The notes below the pieces were generated by a model that worked only from the letters and a program-made list of their open reading frames with translations, was not told the origin of the DNA and made no database searches. Positions 8,918 to 16,873 of a stretch of 49,411 nucleotides of DNA are shown piece after piece. The translations under genes and the position numbers were made by a program. The stretch comes from DASUFZ01 sp035541475 (lineage in GTDB: Bacteria > Myxococcota_A > UBA9160 > SMWR01). The DNA lies in assembly GCA_035541475.1 (NCBI GenBank), contig DATKND010000008.1:1-49411 (forward strand). Reading direction: 5' to 3'. Numbering within the stretch: the first letter of the stretch is position 1; each line of letters starts with the position of its first letter.

Positions 8918-9586
8918 GTGTCACCTTCCCGCCGAGCCGACCCGCCTCGACCCGCCGCCTCCTGGGCCGGCGACTCGCCGCTCCCCGGCGCGGCACGCGA
9001 GCGGCTGCTCGAGGCGGCGACTCGCTGCATCGCGCGCGACGGAATCGACGGCCTCTCGATGGCGTCGGTCGCCGGCGAGGCGGGCGTCAGCCGGCCGACC
9101 CTCTACCGCTACTTCGCCGACCGCCGCACCTTGCTCGAGGCCACGCTCTTCTACGCCGGACGCTCCCTCGCCGACGCGCTCGGCGAGCGGCTGCGCGGCC
9201 ACGCGAGCCCGGCCGACAAGGCCGTCGAGGCGATGCTCTTCGTGCACGGCGAGATCCCGCGCGACCCGGTGCTCGGCGCGCTCTGGGGCGCCACGCAGCT
9301 CGACGCCTTCGCCGTCGCAGGCATCACGCGCCCGACCGCCGTCGCATGGGCGTGTCACGCGCTGAAGGATCTCGTGCAGTCGGCGGGCTGGAGCCACGAC
9401 GAAGCGCAAGAGGCCGTCGAGACGATGCTCCGCATGCTGCTCTCGCTGCTCACCGCGCCCGAGCCGCGCCGCAGCGACGCCGATCTGCGCGCCTACCTGC
9501 TGCGGCGCCTCGTCCCGGCGCTGGGACTCGCCGCGCGAACACCGTCCCGGCCGATCGCTTCACACGATCGCGCCCACCGCCGATGA
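8918..9586 (+). CDS. TetR/AcrR-family transcriptional regulator
   Basis: 222 residues from the GTG at 8918. The N-terminal DNA-binding domain is clear: R-E-R-L-L-E-A-A-T-R-C-I-A-R-D-G (first helix) and the helix-turn-helix S-M-A-S-V-A-G-E-A-G-V-S-R-P-T-L-Y-R-Y-F followed by D-R-R-T-L-L-E-A. The remaining ~140 residues form the variable ligand-binding domain. The stop overlaps the start of the P450 gene (ATGA at 9583-9586), so the two are co-translated and the regulator most likely controls the P450. An operator-like palindrome lies just upstream. It could also influence the preceding czc operon, but the orientation argues for autoregulation plus the P450. Confidence 0.9.
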   Translation: MSPSRRADPPRPAASWAGDSPLPGAARERLLEAATRCIARDGIDGLSMASVAGEAGVSRPTLYRYFADRRTLLEATLFYAGRSLADALGERLRGHASPADKAVEAMLFVHGEIPRDPVLGALWGATQLDAFAVAGITRPTAVAWACHALKDLVQSAGWSHDEAQEAVETMLRMLLSLLTAPEPRRSDADLRAYLLRRLVPALGLAARTPSRPIASHDRAHRR

Positions 9587-10911
9587 ACCACCACGAGTCC
9601 GCGCCCCGCGCGCCACAGGAGCCCCTCCGCATGTCCCTCGCCTCCCGCCTTCCCGAGCTGACCGACGGCTTCGAGCTCGTCGACCCCGCCTCCTACGGCG
9701 CGAACGGACCGCCGCACGCGGCCTGGAGCGAGCTGCGCCGACACGATCCGGTGCACCTCTGCGAGGCGCAGGGCTACCCGCCCTTCTGGGCCATCACGAA
9801 GCACGCGGACATCTGCGAGATCTCGCGCCGGCCGGAGACCTTTCTGAACGAGCCGGGCATCGTGCTCGTGAAGAGCGACGAGGTCTTCGACCGCAACGAA
9901 GGCATCGGCTCGATGCGCACCGTCATCGAGATGGATCCGCCGCGCCATCGCGGCTTCCGCAAGGTCGCGTCGCCGTGGTTCACGCCGCGCGCGCTCGCGC
10001 GCGTCGACGCCTCCGTCGACGAGAGCGCGCGCGCCATCGTCGATCACCTCGCGAGCCGCGCGGACGCGAACGGCGTCGGCGAGTGCGATTTCGCGACCGA
10101 GGTCGCGACGGCGCACCCGCTCCGCATCCTCTCGAGCGTGCTCGGCGTGCCGCGCTCGGAGGAGCCGCGCATCCTGCGCCTCACGAACCAGCTCTTCGGC
10201 GCCGACGACGCGGACCTCCAGCGCCCCGGCGCGGACCGCCAGCAGGCGATCCGCGAGCTCGGCCTCGAGCTCTTCCAGCTCTTCGGCGGGATCATCGAGG
10301 ATCGCCGCAAGAGCCCGCGCGACGACCTCGCCACCGTGCTCGCGCACGCGCAGGTCGACGGCCAGCCGATGGGTCCGCTCGAGACCTTCGGCTACTACCT
10401 GATCACCTTCACCGCCGGCCACGACACCACGAAGAACGCCCTCGCCGGCGGCATGAACGCGCTGATCGAGAATCCGGGCGAGCTCGCGCGGCTGCGTCGA
10501 GACCCGAGCCTCGTGCCGCTCGCGGTCGAGGAGGTCGTGCGCTGGGCGACTCCGGTCAACTACATGAAGCGGACGCTCGCGCACGACGTCGAGTTCCGCG
10601 GACGGAAGCTCCAGAAGGGCGATCAGTGCGCGCTCTTCTACGCGTCCGGCAACCGCGACGAAGACGTCTTCGACGAGCCCTTCCGCTTCCGCATCGACCG
10701 CGATCCGAACCGCCACGTCGGCTTCGGCCACGGTGAGCACTTCTGCCTCGGCGCGCACCTCGCGCGCCGCTCGCAGCGCGCGCTCTTCGCGGAGCTCGCG
10801 CGCCGGCTCGAGCACGTCGAGCGCACGGCCGAGCCGAAGTGGATCAGCTCGTCCTTCGTGGTCGGCTACAAGAGCCTGCCGATCCGCTACCGCATCGCGC
10901 GGGGGGCGTAG
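9583..10911 (+). CDS. Cytochrome P450 (CYP124/125/142-like)
   Basis: 442 residues if the overlapping ATG at 9583 is used; M-S-L-A-S-R-L at 9631 is the alternative. All P450 signatures are present: I-helix T-A-G-H-D-T-T-K-N-A, K-helix E-x-x-R as E-E-V-V-R-W, and the heme loop G-F-G-H-G-E-H-F-C-L-G-A-H-L-A-R with the axial Cys. The wording around the heme loop is typical of bacterial P450s acting on steroid side chains or terpenoids. It is soluble and needs ferredoxin and reductase partners, none of which is encoded here. Control by the upstream TetR protein is likely. The substrate is not known. Confidence 0.92.
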   Translation: MNHHESAPRAPQEPLRMSLASRLPELTDGFELVDPASYGANGPPHAAWSELRRHDPVHLCEAQGYPPFWAITKHADICEISRRPETFLNEPGIVLVKSDEVFDRNEGIGSMRTVIEMDPPRHRGFRKVASPWFTPRALARVDASVDESARAIVDHLASRADANGVGECDFATEVATAHPLRILSSVLGVPRSEEPRILRLTNQLFGADDADLQRPGADRQQAIRELGLELFQLFGGIIEDRRKSPRDDLATVLAHAQVDGQPMGPLETFGYYLITFTAGHDTTKNALAGGMNALIENPGELARLRRDPSLVPLAVEEVVRWATPVNYMKRTLAHDVEFRGRKLQKGDQCALFYASGNRDEDVFDEPFRFRIDRDPNRHVGFGHGEHFCLGAHLARRSQRALFAELARRLEHVERTAEPKWISSSFVVGYKSLPIRYRIARGA

Positions 10912-10919
10912 GGCTCGAA

Positions 10920-11318
10920 TCAGCGGCGACGCGGATGCGAGTGGTCTCGCAGGAACACCGCCACATCCGACTTCGCGACGACGCCTGCAGCGACCCCGAA
11001 AACCAGCTCGAACAGTGGATCCGCGTCGACATCGAGGCTCTGGCCATTCAGCCCGAGGAACGCCAGTGCGCTGATCAGGCCCGCGCGCTTGTTGCCATCG
11101 ACGAACGGGTGATTGCGAACGCTGTGGAAGAGATAGGCCGACGCCATCTCGAACAAGCTCGTGTGCAGGTAGTCGCCGGCGTAGCTCTGGGCGGGCATCG
11201 CCAACGCGGACTTCAAGAGCTCGAGATCGCGAACGCCAGCCCGCCCGCCGTAGCGGCGGATCTGGTCCGCGTGTAGAGCGAGCACCTCGTCGAGCCCGAG
11301 AAAGGTCGGCTCGTTCAC
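10920..11318 (-). CDS. doc: Doc-type toxin (death-on-curing, Fic fold)
   Basis: 132 residues. The Fic core motif H-P-F-V-D-G-N-K-R-A-G is present at about residue 66-76, matching H-x-F-x-(D/N)-x-N-K-R of Doc toxins, and the preceding region E-V-L-A-L-H-A-D-Q-I-R-R-Y-G-G also fits the family. Characterised Doc proteins phosphorylate and inactivate EF-Tu. The GTG start at 11318 overlaps the stop of the antitoxin (GTGA), the usual antitoxin-first order with coupled translation. The end lies 8 bases from the convergent P450 gene. Confidence 0.9.
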   Translation of the reverse strand: MNEPTFLGLDEVLALHADQIRRYGGRAGVRDLELLKSALAMPAQSYAGDYLHTSLFEMASAYLFHSVRNHPFVDGNKRAGLISALAFLGLNGQSLDVDADPLFELVFGVAAGVVAKSDVAVFLRDHSHPRRR

Positions 11319-11542
11319 TCGGCCAGTCGCTTGAAGACACCGCCGTACTTCGCGTGCGCCTCGGCCACGATCTCCGCGAGCTTCTTGCTGCGCTTCCGGT
11401 TGCGTACGGGAGCGACCACCAGCACGTCGCCGTCCGTCGAGATCTCGAGCTCGGTCTCCGCGTCGATTCCGAGAGCATCCAGCAGTGGCTTGTCGATGAC
11501 CAGCGCGAGGCTGTTGCCCGATCGACTGAGCTTCTTCACCAT
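11315..11542 (-). CDS. AbrB/MazE-like antitoxin of the Doc module
   Basis: 75 residues. The N-terminal half (K-K-L-S-R-S-G-N-S-L-A-L-V-I-D-K-P-L-L-D-A-L-G-I as a whole) has the swapped-hairpin AbrB/SpoVT pattern that binds DNA. The C-terminal half is charged (K-R-S-K-K-L-A-E-I-V-A-E-A) and would wrap the toxin. Pairing with a Doc toxin is common for this class. A perfect inverted repeat one base upstream of the start is a fitting autoregulatory operator. Confidence 0.88.
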   Translation of the reverse strand: MVKKLSRSGNSLALVIDKPLLDALGIDAETELEISTDGDVLVVAPVRNRKRSKKLAEIVAEAHAKYGGVFKRLAE

Positions 11543-11543
11543 C

Positions 11544-11573
11544 GTCCGTACCGTAGCGTTGCTCGGTACGGAC
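11544..11573. promoter_or_regulatory. Perfect 10-bp inverted repeat upstream of the toxin-antitoxin operon
   Basis: GTCCGTACCG at 11544-11553 and its exact reverse complement CGGTACGGAC at 11564-11573 are separated by 10 bases. The repeat ends one base from the antitoxin ATG. It probably serves as the operator for the AbrB-like antitoxin and its complex with Doc. As RNA it would also form a 10-bp hairpin 9 bases after the pflA stop on the same strand, so it may end the upstream operon; there is no U run to support a classical terminator. Confidence 0.7.
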
Positions 11574-11581
11574 CGAAAGGC

Positions 11582-12421
11582 TCACACCGCCTTCAGCCCC
11601 GCGGCGCGGAAGATTCCAACGGCGCGATCGAGCTGATCCTGCGACGGCGGCTCCGTCTTCTCGAGCGCGTACGGGATGCCGAGCTTCTCGTACTTGAAGC
11701 GGCCGAGCTGGTGGAAGGGCAGCACGTCGACGCGCTCGACGTTGCCGAGACCCGCCGCGAACTCGGCGATCTTCGCGATGTCTTCTGCGTCGTCTGTCAG
11801 CCCCGGCACCAGCACGAAGCGCACCCAAACCGGCTTCCGGCGCGCGGCCAGCCGGCGCGCGAACTCGAGCGTCGGGCCGATCTCCTTGCCCGTCAGCTTC
11901 TCGTGTCGCTCGCCCCAGGCCTTGATGCCGAGCAGCACGAGGTCGATCGAGTCGAGCTCGGCGTCGGAGAGCCGGTCGCCGAGATAGCCGTTGGTCTCGA
12001 TCGCCGTGTGCACGCCCATTCCGCGCGCCGCGGCGACGAGCTTCATGACGAAGCGGTGCTGCAGCAGCGGCTCGCCACCGCTGAGCGTCAGGCCACCGGA
12101 CATGACCTTCAGCCCGTGGCGGTACTTGCGCAGCTGCTCGACCGCGTTCGCGACGCTGACCGGGATGCCGTTCGGCAGCGCCCAGGTGTCGGGGTTGTGG
12201 CAGTAGAGACAGCGCCACATGCAGCCCGTCGTCCACGCGACGACGCGCACGCCGGGGCCGTCCACCGCGGATCCCGTCGTGAAGGAGTGCAGGAAGCCCA
12301 TGTCGCCCGAGGCGAGCGCGCTGCGCACGTCGGTCTCGGGCACGCCCTTGCCGAGGTCGACGCGCAGCTCGTACGGGCTCTTCGCCTCGAGCGGCGTCCG
12401 CGCGGGCGCGCTCTCAGGCAT
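11582..12421 (-). CDS. pflA: Pyruvate formate-lyase activating enzyme
   Basis: 279-residue radical-SAM activase. The cluster motif C-M-W-R-C-L-Y-C (C-x3-C-x2-C) sits near residue 67 behind the family phrase D-G-P-G-V-R. Further marks are the S-G-G-E-P-L-L glycine-rich SAM segment and the later R-F-V-L-V-P-G-L-T. It abstracts a hydrogen from the glycine of PflB to create the stable glycyl radical and works only without oxygen. The start overlaps the pflB stop by 8 bases. A ~40-residue N-terminal extension before the conserved core (G-F-L-H-S-F-T-T) is longer than in E. coli PflA. Last gene of the operon. Confidence 0.93.
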   Translation of the reverse strand: MPESAPARTPLEAKSPYELRVDLGKGVPETDVRSALASGDMGFLHSFTTGSAVDGPGVRVVAWTTGCMWRCLYCHNPDTWALPNGIPVSVANAVEQLRKYRHGLKVMSGGLTLSGGEPLLQHRFVMKLVAAARGMGVHTAIETNGYLGDRLSDAELDSIDLVLLGIKAWGERHEKLTGKEIGPTLEFARRLAARRKPVWVRFVLVPGLTDDAEDIAKIAEFAAGLGNVERVDVLPFHQLGRFKYEKLGIPYALEKTEPPSQDQLDRAVGIFRAAGLKAV

Positions 12422-14696
12422 GGCCGCCCTCGCCGTGGAAGGTCCGGTGGATCACGTCCATCTGCTGCTCGCGCGTGAGGCGCACGAAGTTGACGGCGTA
12501 GCCCGAGACGCGGATCGTGAGGTTCGGGTACTTCTCCGGGTGCTCCATCGCGTCCATCAAGGTCTCGCGATTCAGCACGTTGACGTTCATGTGGTAGCCG
12601 GTGCTGCTGAAGAAGGCGTCGAGGATGCCGGTGAGATTCGCAACGCGGTCCTCGTCGACGCGCCCGAGGCCGCTCGGCAGCAGGCTCGCCGTCAGCGAGA
12701 TGCCGTCGGCGGCGTCGCGATAGGGGATCTTCGCGACCGACGCGGCGGACGCGTGGATGCCGTGGCTGTCGCGCCCGTGCATCGGATTCGCGCCCGGCGC
12801 GAAGGGCTCGCCCCGCCGGCGACCGTCCGGCGTGTTGCCCGTCGCCTTCCCGTACACGACGTTCGACGTGATCGTCAGCACCGACTGCGTGTGCATCGCG
12901 TCGCGATAGGTCGGGTACTTCCGCAGCTTCTGCATGAACGTGCTGACGACCCACACCGCCAGGTGATCGACGCGGTTGTCGTTGTTCCCGTACATCGGGA
13001 ACTCGCCCTCGGTCCGGTAGTCGGTCACGAGCCCCGTCTCGTCGCGCACGACGCGCACCTTCGCGTGCTTGATCGCCGAGAGGCTGTCGGCCACCACGGA
13101 CAGGCCTGCGATGCCGAACGCCATGGTGCGCAGCGGCGCGTAGTCGTGGAGCGCCATCTCCAGCCGCTCGTACGCGTACTTGTCGTGCATGTAGTGGATC
13201 ACGTTCATCGCGTTGACGTAGACGCCGGCCAGCCACTCCATCGTCCGATCGAACTTCCCGAGCACGTCATCGAAGTCGAGCAGGTCGCCCTGCACGGGCT
13301 GCGACGGCGGCGCCACCTGCTCGCCGCTGACCTCGTCGCGCCCGCCGTTGATCGCGTAGAGCAGGCACTTGGCGAGATTCGCGCGCGCGCCGAAGAACTG
13401 CATCTGCTTGCCGAGCAGCATCGGCGAGACGCAGCAGGCGATCGCGCCGTCGTCGCCCCAGGCGCGCCGCATGGTCTCGTCGCTCTCGAATTGCAGAGCG
13501 CTGGTGTCGATCGCGACCTTCGCGGAGAAGCGGCGGAAGCCGTCGGGCAGGCGCGGCGAGTACCAGATGGTGAGATTCGGCTCCGGCGCCGGCCCGAGGT
13601 TGTAGAGCGTCTGCAGGAAGCGGAAGCTCGTCTTCGTGACCAGCGAGCGGCCGTCGTCGCCCATGCCGCCGATCGACTCGGTGACCCAGGTCGGATCGCC
13701 GGCGAAGAGCTCGTCGTACTCCGGTGTCCGCAGGAAGCGCACGATGCGGAGCTTGATCACGAAGTCGTCGACGATCTCCTGCACCTGCTCCTCGCGGAGC
13801 GAGCCGGCGGCGAGATCGCGCTCGAAGTAGACGTCGAGGAAGGTCGAGACGCGGCCCAGCGACATGGCGGCGCCGTTCTGCTCCTTCACGCCCGCGAGGT
13901 AGCCGAAGTAGAGCCACTGGACGGCTTCCTTCGCGTTGCTCGCCGGACCGGAGAGATCGAAGCCGTAGCTCGCCGCCATCTCCTTCAGCTCGCCGAGCGC
14001 GCGGATCTGCTCGGCCAGCTCCTCGCGATCGCGGATGATCGCGTCGGTCGACATCGCGGAGTCGAGCGCGGCCTTCTCCTCCTGCTTGCGCAGGACCAGC
14101 CGGTCGACGCCGTAGAGCGCGACGCGTCGATAGTCGCCGATGATGCGGCCGCGGCCGTAGGCGTCGGGCAGCCCGGTCAGCACGTGCGAGGCGCGGCAGC
14201 GGCGCACGTCGGCGGTGTAGGCGTCGAAGACCGCGTCGTTGTGCGTCTTGCGGTGCTTCGTGAACGTCTCGACGACGTGCGGATCCGGCTCGTAACCGTA
14301 CGTCTTCAGCGCCTGCGCGACCATGCGCCAGCCGCCGTTCGGCATGATCGCGCGCTTGAGCGGCGCGTCGGTCTGGAGCCCGACGATGATCTCGTTCTCG
14401 CGGTCGATGTAGCCCGGCGCGTGCGCCGTGATCGAGCTCGGGATCTGCGAGATGTCGAGCACGCCCTTGCGGCGCTCCTCGACGAACAGCTCCTGCAGCC
14501 GGTTCCAGATCTTCTGCGTGCGCGCGGTCGCGGGCGCGAGGAACGACTCGTCGCCGTCGTAGGCCTCGTAGTTCTGCTGGATGAAGTCGCGGACGTCGAT
14601 CTGCTTCTGCCAGAGTCCCGTGCGGAAGCCACGCCAGACCTCGGCGACGCCCTTCGCCCTGCCGTCCTTCTTCTGTGTCTTCGCCGCGGACGCCAT
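12414..14696 (-). CDS. pflB: Pyruvate formate-lyase (formate C-acetyltransferase)
   Basis: 760 residues, matching E. coli PflB. The active-site pair is in G-A-I-A-C-C-V-S-P-M near residue 400, and the glycyl-radical site is I-R-V-S-G-Y-A-V-N-F near the C terminus, both intact. Catalyses pyruvate + CoA to acetyl-CoA + formate anaerobically in the cytoplasm. It is followed by its activase and preceded by acetate kinase and phosphotransacylase, so the acetyl-CoA can be turned into ATP. True PFL rather than a diol dehydratase-type paralogue, because of the Cys-Cys pair. Confidence 0.96.
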   Translation of the reverse strand: MASAAKTQKKDGRAKGVAEVWRGFRTGLWQKQIDVRDFIQQNYEAYDGDESFLAPATARTQKIWNRLQELFVEERRKGVLDISQIPSSITAHAPGYIDRENEIIVGLQTDAPLKRAIMPNGGWRMVAQALKTYGYEPDPHVVETFTKHRKTHNDAVFDAYTADVRRCRASHVLTGLPDAYGRGRIIGDYRRVALYGVDRLVLRKQEEKAALDSAMSTDAIIRDREELAEQIRALGELKEMAASYGFDLSGPASNAKEAVQWLYFGYLAGVKEQNGAAMSLGRVSTFLDVYFERDLAAGSLREEQVQEIVDDFVIKLRIVRFLRTPEYDELFAGDPTWVTESIGGMGDDGRSLVTKTSFRFLQTLYNLGPAPEPNLTIWYSPRLPDGFRRFSAKVAIDTSALQFESDETMRRAWGDDGAIACCVSPMLLGKQMQFFGARANLAKCLLYAINGGRDEVSGEQVAPPSQPVQGDLLDFDDVLGKFDRTMEWLAGVYVNAMNVIHYMHDKYAYERLEMALHDYAPLRTMAFGIAGLSVVADSLSAIKHAKVRVVRDETGLVTDYRTEGEFPMYGNNDNRVDHLAVWVVSTFMQKLRKYPTYRDAMHTQSVLTITSNVVYGKATGNTPDGRRRGEPFAPGANPMHGRDSHGIHASAASVAKIPYRDAADGISLTASLLPSGLGRVDEDRVANLTGILDAFFSSTGYHMNVNVLNRETLMDAMEHPEKYPNLTIRVSGYAVNFVRLTREQQMDVIHRTFHGEGGHA

Positions 14697-14721
14697 GTGA
14701 GACTCCTCCGAGCCCGCCCGG

Positions 14722-15918
14722 CTAGGCGCGGGCCCCCGTGATGCCGAGCAGGGTCGCCATGTGCCGGGCGATCATCAGCTCCTCGTTGGTCGGGATCACC
14801 CAGGCCGACACCGCGCTGCCGGGCTTCGTGATGCGCGGAGCGCGACGCGCGTTCGCGTCCGGGTCGAGCGCGATGCCGAGCCAGGCGCTGGCCTCGCAGA
14901 TGCGGGCGCGGATTACGGCCGAGTTCTCGCCGATGCCGGCGGTGAACACGAGACCGTCGACACCGCCGAGCACCGCGGCGAACGCGCCGATCTCCTTGGC
15001 CGCGCGATGGACGAAGTACTCGATCGCGAGCCTCGCCTCGGGCTCGTCGCGGCCGAGCAGGTCGCGCATGTCGTTGCTGATGCCCGAGATGCCGAGCAGC
15101 CCCGACTTCTTGTAGAGGATCGTCTCGACCTGCTGCACCGAGAAGCCGAGGCCCTGGAAGAGGTGGAGCACGATGCCCGGATCGAGCGCGCCCGGTCGCG
15201 TGCCCATGCAGAGACCGTCGAGCGGAGTGAAGCCGAGCGTGCAGTCGACGCTGCGGCGATTTCTCATCGCGCACAGGCTCGCGCCGCTGCCGAGGTGCGC
15301 GACGATCACGCGACCGCCCGCGATCTCGGGCGCGACCTCGGGCAGCACCGATGCGATGTACTCGTACGAGAGTCCGTGGAAGCCGTAGCGCTGGACTCCC
15401 TGCTCGCGGATCTCGCGCGGCAACGGCACGAGCTCGGCCACGGCCGGCTGTCCGCGGTGGAAGCTAGTGTCGAAGCACGCGACCTGCGGCACGCCGGGCA
15501 TTCGCTGCGCGACCGCCTCGATCGCGGCGAGGTTGTGCGGCTGGTGGAGCGGTGCGAGCGGCACCAGCTTGCGGAGCTCGTCCATCACCTGAGGCGTCAC
15601 GATCGTCGGACCCGTGAAGCGCGCGCCGCCGTGCACCACGCGGTGTCCGACGCCGAGCACGCGCGCGCCGCCGTAGTGAGAGCGCAGCCAGCCCGCGAGC
15701 GCGTCGAGCGCGGAGGATCCGTCGCGCACCGAGTGGTCGAGCGCCTCGTCGACGAGGCTCGCGCCCGCGGCGTCGCGCGCCGAGACCCGCGGCGACGTGC
15801 CGATGCCCTCGATCTGCCCGCGCGCCTCGAGCCGCCACCCCTCGGCCTCCGGCCGTCGGTAGACGCAGAACTTGAGACTCGAGGACCCGGCGTTCAGGAC
15901 GAGCGCGTAGTCGTCCAT
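14722..15918 (-). CDS. ackA: Acetate kinase
   Basis: 398 residues. N-terminal A-L-V-L-N-A-G-S-S-S-L-K-F, the second signature H-R-V-V-H-G-G, the H-N-P-like P-L-H-Q-P-H-N-L-A and the C-terminal F-T-A-G-I-G-E-N-S are all present. Converts acetyl-phosphate + ADP to acetate + ATP. Placed between the phosphotransacylase (10-base gap) and pflB (25-base gap) on the same strand. Confidence 0.96.
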   Translation of the reverse strand: MDDYALVLNAGSSSLKFCVYRRPEAEGWRLEARGQIEGIGTSPRVSARDAAGASLVDEALDHSVRDGSSALDALAGWLRSHYGGARVLGVGHRVVHGGARFTGPTIVTPQVMDELRKLVPLAPLHQPHNLAAIEAVAQRMPGVPQVACFDTSFHRGQPAVAELVPLPREIREQGVQRYGFHGLSYEYIASVLPEVAPEIAGGRVIVAHLGSGASLCAMRNRRSVDCTLGFTPLDGLCMGTRPGALDPGIVLHLFQGLGFSVQQVETILYKKSGLLGISGISNDMRDLLGRDEPEARLAIEYFVHRAAKEIGAFAAVLGGVDGLVFTAGIGENSAVIRARICEASAWLGIALDPDANARRAPRITKPGSAVSAWVIPTNEELMIARHMATLLGITGARA

Positions 15919-15928
15919 CGCGGCTCCC

Positions 15929-16873
15929 TCAAGCCCCCGCGCGCGAGGGCTGGCGCCTCGCGTGCGCGACGCGCACCGCGACCGCGCAGCTCGCGATGCG
16001 CGAGCGGACGCTGTCCGAGCGGCTCGTCAGCACGACCGGCACGCGCGCGCCGAGCACGAGCCCGGCGCTGTCGGCATTGGCGAGGAGGATGAGCTGCTTG
16101 GCCAGGATGTTGCCCGCCTCGAGGTCGGGCACGAGCAGGATGTCCGGATCGCCCGCCACCTCCGACTCGATGCCCTTGATCTTCGCGGCCTCCTTGCTGA
16201 TCGCGTTGTCGAAGGCGAGCGGGCCGTCGAGCAGACCGCCGCGGATCTGCCCGCGCTCGGCCATCTTGCACAGACACGCGGCGTCGATCGTCGCGGGCAT
16301 CTTCGAGTTGACCGTCTCGACCGCCGCCAGGATCGCGACCTTCGGCAGCTCGAGACCGAGTGCCACCGCGAGGTCGATCGCGTTCTGGCAGATGTCGACC
16401 TTGGCGTCGAGATCCGGCGCGATGTTGATCGCGGCGTCGGTGACGATCAGCACCTTGTGGAAGGTCGGGACGTCCATCACGAAGACGTGGCTGAGCCGCC
16501 GGCCCGTTCGCAGTCCGGTGTCGCGCGCCACGACGGCGGCGAGGAGCTCGTCCGAGTGCAGGCTTCCCTTCATGAGCATCTCGGCGCGGCCCTCGCGCAC
16601 GAGCGCGACGGCCTGGTCGGCGGAGGCGTGGCTGTGCGGGGCGTCGACGATCTCGAAGCGCCCGATGTCGAGGCGGTGCTTCTTCGCGATCTCGCGGATC
16701 TTCGCGGCCGGACCCACGAGGATCGGCGCGATCAGGCCGTGCTCCGCCGCCTCGACCGCGCCCGAGAGCGCGGTCTCCTCGCACGGGTGCGCGACCGCGG
16801 TCGGGGTCGCGGGCAGACCCTTGCACTGCGCGAGCAGCGCCTCGTACTTCCCGGTTCCGGTCTCCTGATTCAC
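15929..16873 (-). CDS. Phosphate acetyl/butyryltransferase
   Basis: 314 residues of the short PTA/PTB family, like the C-terminal half of the 'enoyl-CoA hydratase/phosphate acetyltransferase' proteins but with no MaoC domain. Visible marks: V-A-H-P-C-E-E-T-A near the N terminus, G-P-A-A-K-I-R-E-I, S-H-A-S-A-D-Q-A-V, G-L-R-T-G-R-R-L-S-H-V-F-V-M and V-T-D-A-A-I-N-I-A-P. Converts acyl-CoA + Pi to acyl-phosphate; the adjacent acetate kinase suggests acetyl as substrate, but butyryl or propionyl use cannot be excluded. The GTG start at 16873 overlaps the MFS stop (GTGA). Confidence 0.9.
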   Translation of the reverse strand: MNQETGTGKYEALLAQCKGLPATPTAVAHPCEETALSGAVEAAEHGLIAPILVGPAAKIREIAKKHRLDIGRFEIVDAPHSHASADQAVALVREGRAEMLMKGSLHSDELLAAVVARDTGLRTGRRLSHVFVMDVPTFHKVLIVTDAAINIAPDLDAKVDICQNAIDLAVALGLELPKVAILAAVETVNSKMPATIDAACLCKMAERGQIRGGLLDGPLAFDNAISKEAAKIKGIESEVAGDPDILLVPDLEAGNILAKQLILLANADSAGLVLGARVPVVLTSRSDSVRSRIASCAVAVRVAHARRQPSRAGA

